Notes: generated from the sequence alone by a model not told the origin. Shown: positions 1 through 5,951, numbered from the stretch's first letter. The stretch: DNA of 7,523 nt from Candidatus Thioglobus sp. (GCA_003978285.1 QOAB01000129.1:1-7523); one strand, 5' to 3'. Made by a program: numbers and translations.

Positions 1-634
1 CAAAATCTTTATCAAGTTTTGCCTCAACTAATTCACCTGTATCATTCACCAAATCAGCTTTGATTTTAAAAGTACTTTTGGTCGTATGGTCATTGATTTC
101 TCTTTCCCTTTCAACCACCAAACGTACCACTGGGGATTGCACCCTACCTGCTGACTTCGCACCTGAAACTTTTTTCCATAGAACGCCTGAGATTTCAAAA
201 CCCACCAAACGGTCAATCACACGCCTGGCTTGTTGTGCATCAACAACATCAAAGTTCACCGTTCTTGGTTCTTGGATCGCTTTTGTAATTGCACCCTTGG
301 TGATTTCATGAAAAACAATACGTGGCGTATCTTTCGGTAAATTTAAGGCTTCTAATAAATGCCAGGCGATCGCTTCTCCCTCGCGGTCCTCATCAGTTGC
401 GAGGTAGACTTGCTCAGATTTTTTGACCGCCTTTCGAAGATCCGCTACGACCTTTTTCTTATCATCGCTGATTTCATAATTAGGTTTGAAGTTGTTCTCA
501 ATCTCAATGCCGTTTTTCTTAGCCATATCACGAATATGGCCAATACTCGACTTGACGGTATAGTCTTTGCCTAAGAATTTTTCAATTGTTTTGGCTTTTG
601 CAGGGGACTCAACAATGACAAGATTTTTTGACAT
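1..634 (-). CDS. topA: DNA topoisomerase I, N-terminal part (runs off left edge)
   Basis: Type IA topoisomerase that relaxes negative supercoils by cutting and passing one DNA strand. The 211 complete codons seen start with MSKNLVIVESPAKAKTIEKF, the classic start of the TOPRIM domain. Residues matching the acidic centre are E9 and the DEDREGE motif at 81-87 (D81, D83, E85). The HIRD segment at 33-36 and the SAGRVQS stretch near residue 170 are also typical. The spacer between HIRD and the DxDRE motif is shorter than in E. coli TopA. The catalytic tyrosine and zinc-finger tail lie outside the window. The ATG at 634-632 overlaps the smg stop codon by one base (TAATG) and has no clear Shine-Dalgarno of its own, so translational coupling to smg is likely. 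The order dprA-smg-topA is common in gammaproteobacteria. Identification is secure; whether the rest of the gene is intact cannot be judged. Confidence 0.97.
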   Translation of the reverse strand, partial: MSKNLVIVESPAKAKTIEKFLGKDYTVKSSIGHIRDMAKKNGIEIENNFKPNYEISDDKKKVVADLRKAVKKSEQVYLATDEDREGEAIAWHLLEALNLPKDTPRIVFHEITKGAITKAIQEPRTVNFDVVDAQQARRVIDRLVGFEISGVLWKKVSGAKSAGRVQSPVVRLVVEREREINDHTTKSTFKIKADLVNDTGELVEAKLDKDF

Positions 635-1122
635 TATTGAACAGTATGGTTGTCATCAAGAAACACAATTGATTCCAACCATTGTGCTGAAATTTCTTCA
701 TCATTACTGTTGCCTAACACCATCATCACTACCCATTTCAAATCATCCAAAGATACTGAGGAATCACCTAATGACATAATTTGATCAATAATCATTTCAC
801 GCTGGTTGGCGTCTACTTGGCCCATGTTTTCCATGAATAATAAAAAGCCACGAGATTTAGCATCCAACTTTAATTTTTCTGCATCACTATAAATACGCAT
901 ACCACCACGGGTGTTGGCAAACGGTTTAACGCTGCCATCTTGCAAGGTGGCAATATTTTCTAGCCAGCTAAGGGCTTTTTCAATACGAACTTCTTCGAAA
1001 CCAGCATCCGAAAGATGGGCCTTGAGAGCGATATCATCAATTTCATTAGACGAATCTTGCTCTGCCTCTTCAAACAAATAGTCGAACATATAAGTTAGTA
1101 CATCAAGAATATTGTGTGTCAT
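634..1122 (-). CDS. smg: Smg family protein (DUF494)
   Basis: A 162-residue protein matching the Smg/DUF494 family, close to the roughly 157 residues of E. coli Smg. Recognisable family segments are the N-terminal LDVLTYMFDYLFE, then DAGFEEVRIEKALSWLE around 40-54, MRIYSDAEKLKLDAKSRGFLLF around 75-96, and DDLKWVVMMVLGN near the C terminus. It is acidic, has no signal peptide or membrane segment, and is probably cytoplasmic and mostly helical. The molecular function of the family is not established; its main clue is its steady place between dprA and topA. It begins 7 bases after the stop of the upstream dprA remnant, with GTGAG-like bases (the TGA stop included) as a plausible ribosome site, and its TAA overlaps the topA ATG by one base. 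Family assignment is confident; function is unknown. Confidence 0.93.
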   Translation of the reverse strand: MTHNILDVLTYMFDYLFEEAEQDSSNEIDDIALKAHLSDAGFEEVRIEKALSWLENIATLQDGSVKPFANTRGGMRIYSDAEKLKLDAKSRGFLLFMENMGQVDANQREMIIDQIMSLGDSSVSLDDLKWVVMMVLGNSNDEEISAQWLESIVFLDDNHTVQ

Positions 1123-1129
1123 AAAAATC

Positions 1130-1384
1130 TCACTTAGTTAATAGATAGCCAGAGCCACCAACCTTTGTCACCCTGTTTGCAAGTTCTAATAAAAGCAACT
1201 CTTGTGTAATGACTTGGGGGCTTAACCCACTTTTTTCAACCATTTCATCAATACTCATGGCTTTATAACTCAAGCATTTTAATAGCACAGAGGGGGTGTT
1301 GTCTACATATTTTGTATAAATAGGCATGTTATTGCCTGATAAAGGCACTTCTGAATCTAAAGATAACTCCTCAATAATGTCCAC
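1130..1384 (-). CDS. DprA remnant: C-terminal winged-helix domain only
   Basis: An 84-residue frame resembling only the C-terminal winged-helix domain of the DNA processing protein DprA (Smf). DIIEELSLDSEVPL looks like the linker after the Rossmann domain. SVLLKCLSYKAMSIDEMVEKSGLS and the following helix with LLLLELANRVTKVGGSGYLL fit helix-turn-helix plus wing. Full DprA is usually about 280-380 residues with SAM and Rossmann domains that bind single-stranded DNA and load RecA; all of that is missing, because the rpmH promoter region starts just upstream. The neighbours smg and topA are those of a normal dprA locus, which supports the identity. The boundary given uses a GTG at 1384-1382 without a visible ribosome site. 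An ATG at 1327-1325 with AGG 7 bases upstream is an alternative giving 65 residues. It may be a decaying gene fragment or a retained small protein; the remaining frame is intact. Confidence 0.7.
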   Translation of the reverse strand: MDIIEELSLDSEVPLSGNNMPIYTKYVDNTPSVLLKCLSYKAMSIDEMVEKSGLSPQVITQELLLLELANRVTKVGGSGYLLTK

Positions 1385-1457
1385 TAATTTTGCGCTTTGA
1401 GTAACATTAACCAGTAAATTAAATCCATTTCAGTATATTGTCAGCAGTGTCGACCTT

Positions 1458-1484
1458 ATTATAAATAATCATAGTTATTTGCAA
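1458..1484 (-). promoter_or_regulatory. Candidate promoter for dprA remnant-smg-topA
   Basis: On the minus strand a perfect TATAAT (1463-1458) lies 15 bases downstream of TTGCAA (1484-1479). The spacer is shorter than the ideal 17, so the -35 match may be only partly used. Transcription would start near 1451 and read into the dprA remnant, smg and topA. This is motif recognition only in an AT-rich spacer. Confidence 0.45.
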
Positions 1485-1509
1485 GTCGTATTGTGATTTA
1501 TGGTAAAAT
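1479..1509 (+). promoter_or_regulatory. rpmH: Candidate promoter for the rpmH cluster
   Basis: On the plus strand an extended -10, TGGTAAAAT (1501-1509), stands about 30 bases before the rpmH start. The best -35-like hexamer is TTGCAA at 1479-1484, 19 bases upstream of the -10, which is long. The TGn extension could compensate. The predicted transcript would start near 1516 with a leader of about 23 bases. The divergent spacer 1385-1538 shows no other gene. Confidence 0.45.
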
Positions 1510-1538
1510 TGCGAGATTTTATTGGCTGATATTCTATT

Positions 1539-1679
1539 ATGAAACAGAAAAGAACCTTCCAACCCAGTGTTATAAAACGCAAACGTAAACATGGCTTTAG
1601 ATCAAGAATGAGTACTAAGTCTGGCCGTGCAGTCATCAATGCTCGTAGAAGAAAAGGACGTAAGCGCTTAGCTGCTTAA
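1539..1679 (+). CDS. rpmH: Large ribosomal subunit protein bL34
   Basis: A 46-residue, very basic protein that begins [20 protein letters not shown] and ends [11 protein letters not shown]. It matches bL34 along its whole length, with the family signature [13 protein letters not shown]. It is a structural component of the 50S subunit that packs against 23S rRNA. The N terminus carries two extra residues (QK) compared with the common MKRTFQPS start. The stop codon TAA at 1677-1679 overlaps the rnpA ATG by one base, so the two genes are probably translationally coupled, as is usual for this pair. No strong Shine-Dalgarno is visible before the ATG. It is the first gene of the rpmH-rnpA-yidD-yidC cluster; dnaA, the usual neighbour upstream, is absent here. 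Confidence 0.97.
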   Translation: MKQKRTFQPSVIKRKRKHGFRSRMSTKSGRAVINARRRKGRKRLAA

Positions 1680-2020
1680 TGTCTCTACGGCTGACACGTG
1701 AGGCCAAAATCCTAAAACCCGGCGAATACACCCATATTTTTAAAGGTGGTAAGCGGGCCAAGGGTAAATACTGGCAAATCATTGCAAAACCTATTCAAGA
1801 CTCTAGGCCGCGTTTAGGCTTAGCAATCTCAAAGAAAGTAACGCGTTTGGCTGTTGATAGAAACCGATTCAAACGTGTTGCCAGAGAAACCTTTAGAGTG
1901 GCACAACCGCACTTAGATAATTGGGGATTTGTGGTTATGGCCAGAAACGCTAAGCCGACCAAAAATCCAGAATTATCCACTGAATTACTAAATTTATTTA
2001 AACAGGTGATGAAAAAATAA
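1679..2020 (+). CDS. rnpA: Ribonuclease P protein component
   Basis: A 113-residue basic protein, the protein cofactor of RNase P, which together with the catalytic RNA (not in this window) trims the 5' leader from precursor tRNAs. The family signature is clear: RLTREAKILKPGEYTHIFKGG near the start, RPRLGLAISKKV around residues 43-54, and the RNR motif in VDRNRFKRVARETFR around 59-73. WGFVVMARNAK near 82-92 matches the last core strand. Length is normal for the family. It starts on the ATG overlapping the rpmH stop and ends 8 bases before yidD. No frameshift or missing core element is seen. Confidence 0.97.
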   Translation: MSLRLTREAKILKPGEYTHIFKGGKRAKGKYWQIIAKPIQDSRPRLGLAISKKVTRLAVDRNRFKRVARETFRVAQPHLDNWGFVVMARNAKPTKNPELSTELLNLFKQVMKK

Positions 2021-2028
2021 TTTGAATT

Positions 2029-2253
2029 ATGCGTTATTTATTGCTTATTCCCATTAAATTTTATCAGCTATTTATCAGCCCGTTTCTGGGTGCTAATTGT
2101 CGTTTTGACCCAACCTGTTCGCAGTATTCTTATGATGCTGTGAAAGAGCATGGCTTTTTTAAGGGCTTTGCTCTGAGTGCAAAACGCATTGGAAAATGCC
2201 ATCCGTGGCATGATGGCGGGTTTGATCCAGTACCAAAAAAACACATTCATTAA
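2029..2253 (+). CDS. yidD: Membrane protein insertion efficiency factor YidD
   Basis: A 74-residue member of the YidD (DUF37) family, a small membrane-associated protein thought to help YidC-dependent insertion of inner membrane proteins. It has a hydrophobic, probably amphipathic N-terminal stretch ([20 protein letters not shown]), then the conserved cysteine motif [19 protein letters not shown] and the C-terminal signature [14 protein letters not shown]. All three conserved cysteines expected of the family are present. It sits 8 bases after rnpA and 16 bases before yidC, the standard position. No distinct ribosome binding site precedes it, so coupling to rnpA is plausible. Confidence 0.96.
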   Translation: MRYLLLIPIKFYQLFISPFLGANCRFDPTCSQYSYDAVKEHGFFKGFALSAKRIGKCHPWHDGGFDPVPKKHIH

Positions 2254-2269
2254 TCAATAAATTATTCTT

Positions 2270-3886
2270 ATGAACAATCAAAAACTATTTCTCGGTATTG
2301 CAATTTTCTTAACGGTTTTCTTATTGTGGGACAAGTGGCAAATCACCCATATCACTGATGAAAATGGCAACGTTGTACGTAAAAGTCAAATCACGCTCGA
2401 TACCAGCACACAAAATACTGATGTGCCAATGATCAACACAGAAACAACACAAATTGACCTGCCAACCTCACCAAGTATTAACGAGTCACACGGTTATACC
2501 ACGGTTACCACTGATTTATTGACAGTAGAAATTAGCCACAAAGGTGGAACTATTCAAAACGCCTACCTTAATGCTTTTCCTATAGAAAAAGGTGGCGAAG
2601 AAAAATTCCAATTATTGAGTGACAAAACCGGCACATTATTTCAAGCACAAAGTGGTTTAGCCTCACGTGACGATTTGTTACCAACCCATTTATCCTTATT
2701 TAATTCTGCTAATTCAAACCATCAATTGTCTACTGACACACTTACTGTACCACTGACTTGGCAGGGCAAAGACGGCATTACAGTTACTAAGAATTTTCAC
2801 TTTAAAAAAGGCAGTTATATTGTTGAGGTCGATTATCAAATCACCAACAATTCTAACCAAGCCATTCCGGTTAAAAGCTATGTACGTCTAAGTAGAAGTG
2901 CCATTGATCAATCCAACATGATGATGCCGACTTTTACAGGTGGTATCGTTTATGACAAAGAAAATCACACAGTGCAAAAAAATGAGTTTGATGACTGGGA
3001 TGAGTTTGATGCGCAACAATCAACAGGTGGCTGGATGGCAATGGTTCAGCAATATTTCATTGCTGCTTGGATTCCGAATCAAGATGAGTCTCAGACGTTT
3101 TCTGCCAGCTCAAGCAACAACTTACATAAGTTAACCAATGCCAACGCACAAATTAGTCTTGGTGCCGGTAGTAGTGCAACACTAGCCGCTAATCAACTTT
3201 ATCTTGGACCTAAAGAATATGGCAAGATTGAAGAAGTGGCTGCTGGATTAAATTACACACTTGACTATGGCTGGTTAGATATCTTGGCAGATCCATTGTC
3301 TTGGGGTATTCATAAAATCAATGACTTTATCGACAGTTGGGGTTGGTCGATCATCATCATTACCATCCTAATCAAACTGGCTTTCTACCCACTAAGTGAA
3401 AAGTCTTACCGCTCAATGGCAGGCATGAGAAAACTCTCGCCAAGACTCACTAAGCTTAAAGAGACCTATGGTGATGACAAACAGAAACTTGGCCAAAAAA
3501 CCATGGAGCTTTATAAGAAGGAAAAGATTAATCCGGCCTCTGGTTGCTTACCAATCATGGTGCAAATTCCAGTGTTTATTGCTTTTTACTGGATGCTACT
3601 TGATACCGTCGAATTACGCCAAACATCGTTTTGGTGGTTAACTGACCTATCAACGCAAGACCCTTACTACATCTTGCCAATTATCATGGGTGCGTCTATG
3701 TTTATTCAGCAAAAACTTAACCCACCGCCACCTGACCCAATGCAAGCGAAGATTATGATGTCATTGCCATTTGTGTTTACCATTTTCTTCTTGTGGTTCC
3801 CATCAGGTTTAGTGCTTTATTGGGTGTTTAACAACGTCTTATCCATTGCACAGCAGTGGACCATTAATAAGCGTATAAACGGTTAA
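2270..3886 (+). CDS. yidC: Membrane protein insertase YidC
   Basis: A 538-residue inner membrane insertase (Oxa1/YidC/Alb3 family) that inserts and folds membrane proteins alone or with SecYEG; E. coli YidC has 548 residues. The N-terminal helix is around 5-20 (LFLGIAIFLTVFLLW). A large periplasmic beta domain spans roughly 75-330. The conserved C-terminal helices begin near WGWSIIIITILIKLAFYPLS (357-376). R387 in SMAGMRKLSP matches the groove arginine (R366 in E. coli). Other core segments are GDDKQKLGQKTMELYKKEKINP, GCLPIMVQIPVFIAFYWML, DPYYILPIIMG and FLWFPSGLVLYW. A proline run NPPPPDP (484-490) precedes the last helices. The gene ends the rpmH cluster; mnmE, often next, is absent and a 136-bp spacer follows. 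ATP synthase subunit c is a known substrate of E. coli YidC, and the atp operon lies nearby. Confidence 0.98.
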   Translation: MNNQKLFLGIAIFLTVFLLWDKWQITHITDENGNVVRKSQITLDTSTQNTDVPMINTETTQIDLPTSPSINESHGYTTVTTDLLTVEISHKGGTIQNAYLNAFPIEKGGEEKFQLLSDKTGTLFQAQSGLASRDDLLPTHLSLFNSANSNHQLSTDTLTVPLTWQGKDGITVTKNFHFKKGSYIVEVDYQITNNSNQAIPVKSYVRLSRSAIDQSNMMMPTFTGGIVYDKENHTVQKNEFDDWDEFDAQQSTGGWMAMVQQYFIAAWIPNQDESQTFSASSSNNLHKLTNANAQISLGAGSSATLAANQLYLGPKEYGKIEEVAAGLNYTLDYGWLDILADPLSWGIHKINDFIDSWGWSIIIITILIKLAFYPLSEKSYRSMAGMRKLSPRLTKLKETYGDDKQKLGQKTMELYKKEKINPASGCLPIMVQIPVFIAFYWMLLDTVELRQTSFWWLTDLSTQDPYYILPIIMGASMFIQQKLNPPPPDPMQAKIMMSLPFVFTIFFLWFPSGLVLYWVFNNVLSIAQQWTINKRING

Positions 3887-3910
3887 TTGCTCGTTCTTTT
3901 CACCTTATTC

Positions 3911-4007
3911 TGCGTTGAATTTAGGAAAATACTCAATCACATAGCATCAACTATGTTCAGTCCTATTTTTCTGAACTCGCCTTGTATAATATAAAAATAA
4001 CAACGCA
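3911..4007. repeat. Spacer element with nested inverted repeats
   Basis: A 97-bp stretch after yidC with nested dyads. Outer ends are TGCGTTG (3911-3917) and its exact complement CAACGCA (4001-4007). Inside, TTTAGGAAAATA (3920-3931) pairs with TATTTTTCTGAA (3964-3975) at 10 of 12 positions, GCG (3912-3914) can alternatively pair with CGC (3978-3980), and the tip is CATAG (3940-3944), six loop bases, CTATG (3951-3955). It lacks a clean stem followed by a T-tract, so it does not look like a simple terminator. It resembles a small non-coding intergenic repeat of the MITE/REP type. Only one copy is in the window, so repeat status is inferred from the shape. Confidence 0.5.
3985..3990 (+). promoter_or_regulatory. 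Consensus -10 box upstream of the dioxygenase gene
   Basis: A perfect TATAAT lies 32 bases before the ATG at 4023, inside the right part of the inverted-repeat element. No good -35 hexamer is found 16-18 bases upstream. Transcription would start near 3997 and could drive the dioxygenase, ampD, kdsC and alkyltransferase genes. Supported by one motif and by position only. Confidence 0.4.
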
Positions 4008-4022
4008 ATACAATAGTTACCT

Positions 4023-4880
4023 ATGCTGTTAGACAATTTGGATGAATATCGATATTGGCGAGATGAAAAACTCGCCAATACACCAACCACATTAGATGCG
4101 TATATTGTCGAGATTCAAAACCCGTTTAAGCTCACCTCTGTAGAAGAAAATAAACTCCAAAGCCTTTGTCAAAAGGGTAACTTTGCGTTATTTCAAATTC
4201 AGCCTATTGACCAATATGATGAAGCGATTATCAGCATCAATACACAACTAGGCTTAAAAGATTTTGATCAACACTTGTTTGTTAAAACAGGTGGGCTGGC
4301 ACATATCACCCAAAGTGACAAAAAAGACCAAGGCGAATTTATCCCCTATACCGACAAAAATATAGGCTGGCATACAGACGGCTATTACAATGCAATTGAA
4401 CAGCGCATTCGTGCATTCTCCTTGTTCTGTGTAAATCCTGCATTGAAGGGTGGTGCAAGTGAATGGATCGATCCACAAATGATTTATTTATTATTACGGG
4501 AAGACAACCCTGATGTTGTTAAAGCATTGACTCACCCAGAAGCCATGAGTATTCCTGAACACAGGGTTGATGGCGAAGTTAGACGTGCAACTTCAGTTGG
4601 ACCAGTATTTTTCATTGATGAAAAAACACAAGCACTTTATATGCGCTACACACAGCGCAAAAAAAATATTGAGTTCTTGGATTCGCTTGAGATTAAACAA
4701 GCTGTAGCGTATTTAGATACCCTGTTAAATACAACAACTGACTATCACTTTAAACACTTAATGCAAACTGGACAAGGCTTATTGTGTAACAATGTCTTAC
4801 ATAAGCGCAATGCCTTTACTGATGACAAAGATAACCCGAGGTTGCTACTAAGAGGGCGCTACTTTAACCGAATCGAATAG
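4023..4880 (+). CDS. TauD/TfdA-family Fe(II)/2-oxoglutarate dioxygenase, substrate unknown
   Basis: A 285-residue protein fitting the TauD/TfdA (PF02668) fold, whose members couple 2-oxoglutarate decarboxylation to hydroxylation of a small substrate at a non-haem iron. The facial triad is readable: H117 and D119 in IGWHTDGYYN, and distal H260 in LLCNNVLHKRNAF. R273 and R277 lie 13 and 17 residues after the distal histidine, where the 2-oxoglutarate carboxylate arginine is expected. LKGGASEWIDP (141-151) matches the GGxT/S-type strand after the HxD motif. There is no signal peptide, so it is cytoplasmic. The triad is complete, so activity is plausible, but the substrate cannot be read from sequence; taurine use is not implied, as no sulfonate transporter is nearby. 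It is the first gene of the second plus-strand run and sits where mnmE often follows yidC. ampD starts 15 bases downstream. Confidence 0.85.
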   Translation: MLLDNLDEYRYWRDEKLANTPTTLDAYIVEIQNPFKLTSVEENKLQSLCQKGNFALFQIQPIDQYDEAIISINTQLGLKDFDQHLFVKTGGLAHITQSDKKDQGEFIPYTDKNIGWHTDGYYNAIEQRIRAFSLFCVNPALKGGASEWIDPQMIYLLLREDNPDVVKALTHPEAMSIPEHRVDGEVRRATSVGPVFFIDEKTQALYMRYTQRKKNIEFLDSLEIKQAVAYLDTLLNTTTDYHFKHLMQTGQGLLCNNVLHKRNAFTDDKDNPRLLLRGRYFNRIE

Positions 4881-4895
4881 GGATATAATAAGTTC

Positions 4896-5414
4896 ATGAT
4901 TAGCAACCACCGACTAACTTCGGCCACACAATCTCCCTCGATTAATTGTAATGATCGTCCCAATGATGAAATTTCTCTCATCGTAATCCACAGTATTTCC
5001 TTACCACCAGGTGAGTTCAGCAACCACTATATTGAACAGTTTTTTACCAATCAGCTCGATTTTAATGCGCACCCCTATTTCAAAACTATTCAAGACTTAC
5101 AAGTTTCTGCCCACTTACTCATTAAGCGCGATGGCTCAATAATTCAGTTTGTGCCCTTTGATAAGCGTGCTTGGCATGCGGGAAAGTCTAACTTTAATGG
5201 ACAAGATAATTGTAACGATTTTTCCATCGGCATCGAACTAGAAGGAACCGACAATCTTAACTATGAAGCGGTACAATACCAATCATTAAAAACAACATTA
5301 AAACAACTAAAAGACCATTATCCAGTCCAAAATATTGTTGGGCATAGTGATATCGCCCCGGGCAGAAAAACTGATCCAGGAGAGGCTTTTAATTGGGATG
5401 AAATAAAGGATTAA
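4896..5414 (+). CDS. ampD: 1,6-anhydro-N-acetylmuramyl-L-alanine amidase AmpD
   Basis: A 172-residue zinc amidase of the N-acetylmuramoyl-L-alanine amidase type 2 family. It cleaves the peptide from anhydro-MurNAc in the cytoplasm during peptidoglycan recycling. Zinc ligands read as H32 (LIVIHSISLPPGEF), H150 and D160 (VGHSDIAPGRKTDPG), with E114 (SIGIELEGTD) and K158 at the catalytic positions, matching H34, H154, D164, E116 and K162 of E. coli AmpD. The motif AWHAGKSNFNG (92-102) is also typical. No signal peptide is present, which favours AmpD over periplasmic AmiD. No ampE follows; kdsC starts 3 bases later. A TATAAT sits at 4884-4889, immediately before the ATG, but lacks a -35. Confidence 0.95.
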   Translation: MISNHRLTSATQSPSINCNDRPNDEISLIVIHSISLPPGEFSNHYIEQFFTNQLDFNAHPYFKTIQDLQVSAHLLIKRDGSIIQFVPFDKRAWHAGKSNFNGQDNCNDFSIGIELEGTDNLNYEAVQYQSLKTTLKQLKDHYPVQNIVGHSDIAPGRKTDPGEAFNWDEIKD

Positions 5415-5417
5415 TTC

Positions 5418-5951
5418 ATGAAGCTACTCAACAAATCTTACTTACGCGCTAAGCAAATTCGACTGATTATTTTTGATGTTGATGGCGTGTTAACCGATGG
5501 CGGGTTGTATTTTTCTGATGATGGGCAAGAATTCAAACGCTTTAATTCACTTGACGGACTAGGCATCAAGATTCTAAAAGACAATGGTGTTGAGCCCGCT
5601 GTTATTACTGCTCGCACCTCTACAACGGTTGAACATCGGATGAAAAATCTGGGCATTACGCATTTTTACCAAGGACAAGAAGATAAAGTAATTGCCTTCA
5701 ACGACTTATTAGAAAAACTTAATTTAAAAGCTGATCAAGTTGCTTATGTGGGGGATGATGTGATTGATCTGCCAGTAATGACTAAAGTTGGTTTACCTAT
5801 AGCGGTTGCTAATGCACATGAATTGGTCAAAGAAAAATCTTGCATGGTGACTGAGAAAGCTGGTGGTCATGGTGCGGTTAGAGAAGCATGTGACTTTATT
5901 CTAAAGGCACAAGATAAGTTTGATGAGGCAATGAAAATCTATTTAGCGTGA
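5418..5951 (+). CDS. kdsC: 3-deoxy-D-manno-octulosonate 8-phosphate phosphatase KdsC
   Basis: A 177-residue HAD-superfamily phosphatase of the C0 (capless) type that hydrolyses Kdo-8-phosphate to Kdo for lipopolysaccharide inner core synthesis. Motif I is FDVDGVLTDG with nucleophile D20 and D22. Motif II is ITARTS (T64), K90 is the likely motif III lysine, and motif IV is GDDVIDLPVM with D113 and D114. The C-terminal GGHGAVREACD (149-159) is the KdsC tail that reaches into the neighbouring subunit of the tetramer. Length is normal. The ribosome site AAAGGA (5405-5410) lies 7 bases before the ATG, inside the end of ampD. The usual neighbours kdsD and lptC are not adjacent; ampD precedes it and the alkyltransferase gene overlaps its last four bases. 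Confidence 0.96.
   Translation: MKLLNKSYLRAKQIRLIIFDVDGVLTDGGLYFSDDGQEFKRFNSLDGLGIKILKDNGVEPAVITARTSTTVEHRMKNLGITHFYQGQEDKVIAFNDLLEKLNLKADQVAYVGDDVIDLPVMTKVGLPIAVANAHELVKEKSCMVTEKAGGHGAVREACDFILKAQDKFDEAMKIYLA

Noticed and set aside
60..779. Three plus-strand open frames (60-311, 359-574, 567-779) opposite topA and smg
   Set aside because: They lie antisense to clearly conserved genes and their translations show no family features.
1420..1473. Short minus-strand frame reading MIIYNKVDTADNILKWI, slightly like the DprA ETAxDIL segment
   Set aside because: Only 17 codons, overlaps the proposed promoter, and the order relative to the real linker remnant would be wrong; probably chance.
1795..1980. 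Minus-strand frame inside rnpA, and similar ones at 2068-2250, 4254-4478 and 5438-5656
   Set aside because: All mirror well-identified plus-strand genes; no recognisable protein features.
1973..1981. TTATCCACT, one base from a DnaA box (TTATCCACA)
   Set aside because: A single near-match within rnpA coding sequence, with no cluster of boxes or AT-rich unwinding region; not evidence of a replication origin.
2940..3134. Plus-strand frame inside yidC
   Set aside because: Out-of-frame shadow of the YidC periplasmic domain.
3887..4022. Simple intrinsic terminator after yidC
   Set aside because: The hairpin is long and imperfect, and no T-tract follows the stem on either side in the right place.
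4884..4889. TATAAT immediately before the ampD start, suggesting a leaderless ampD transcript
   Set aside because: No -35 element, and the spacer is only 15 AT-rich bases; more likely chance, with ampD read from upstream.
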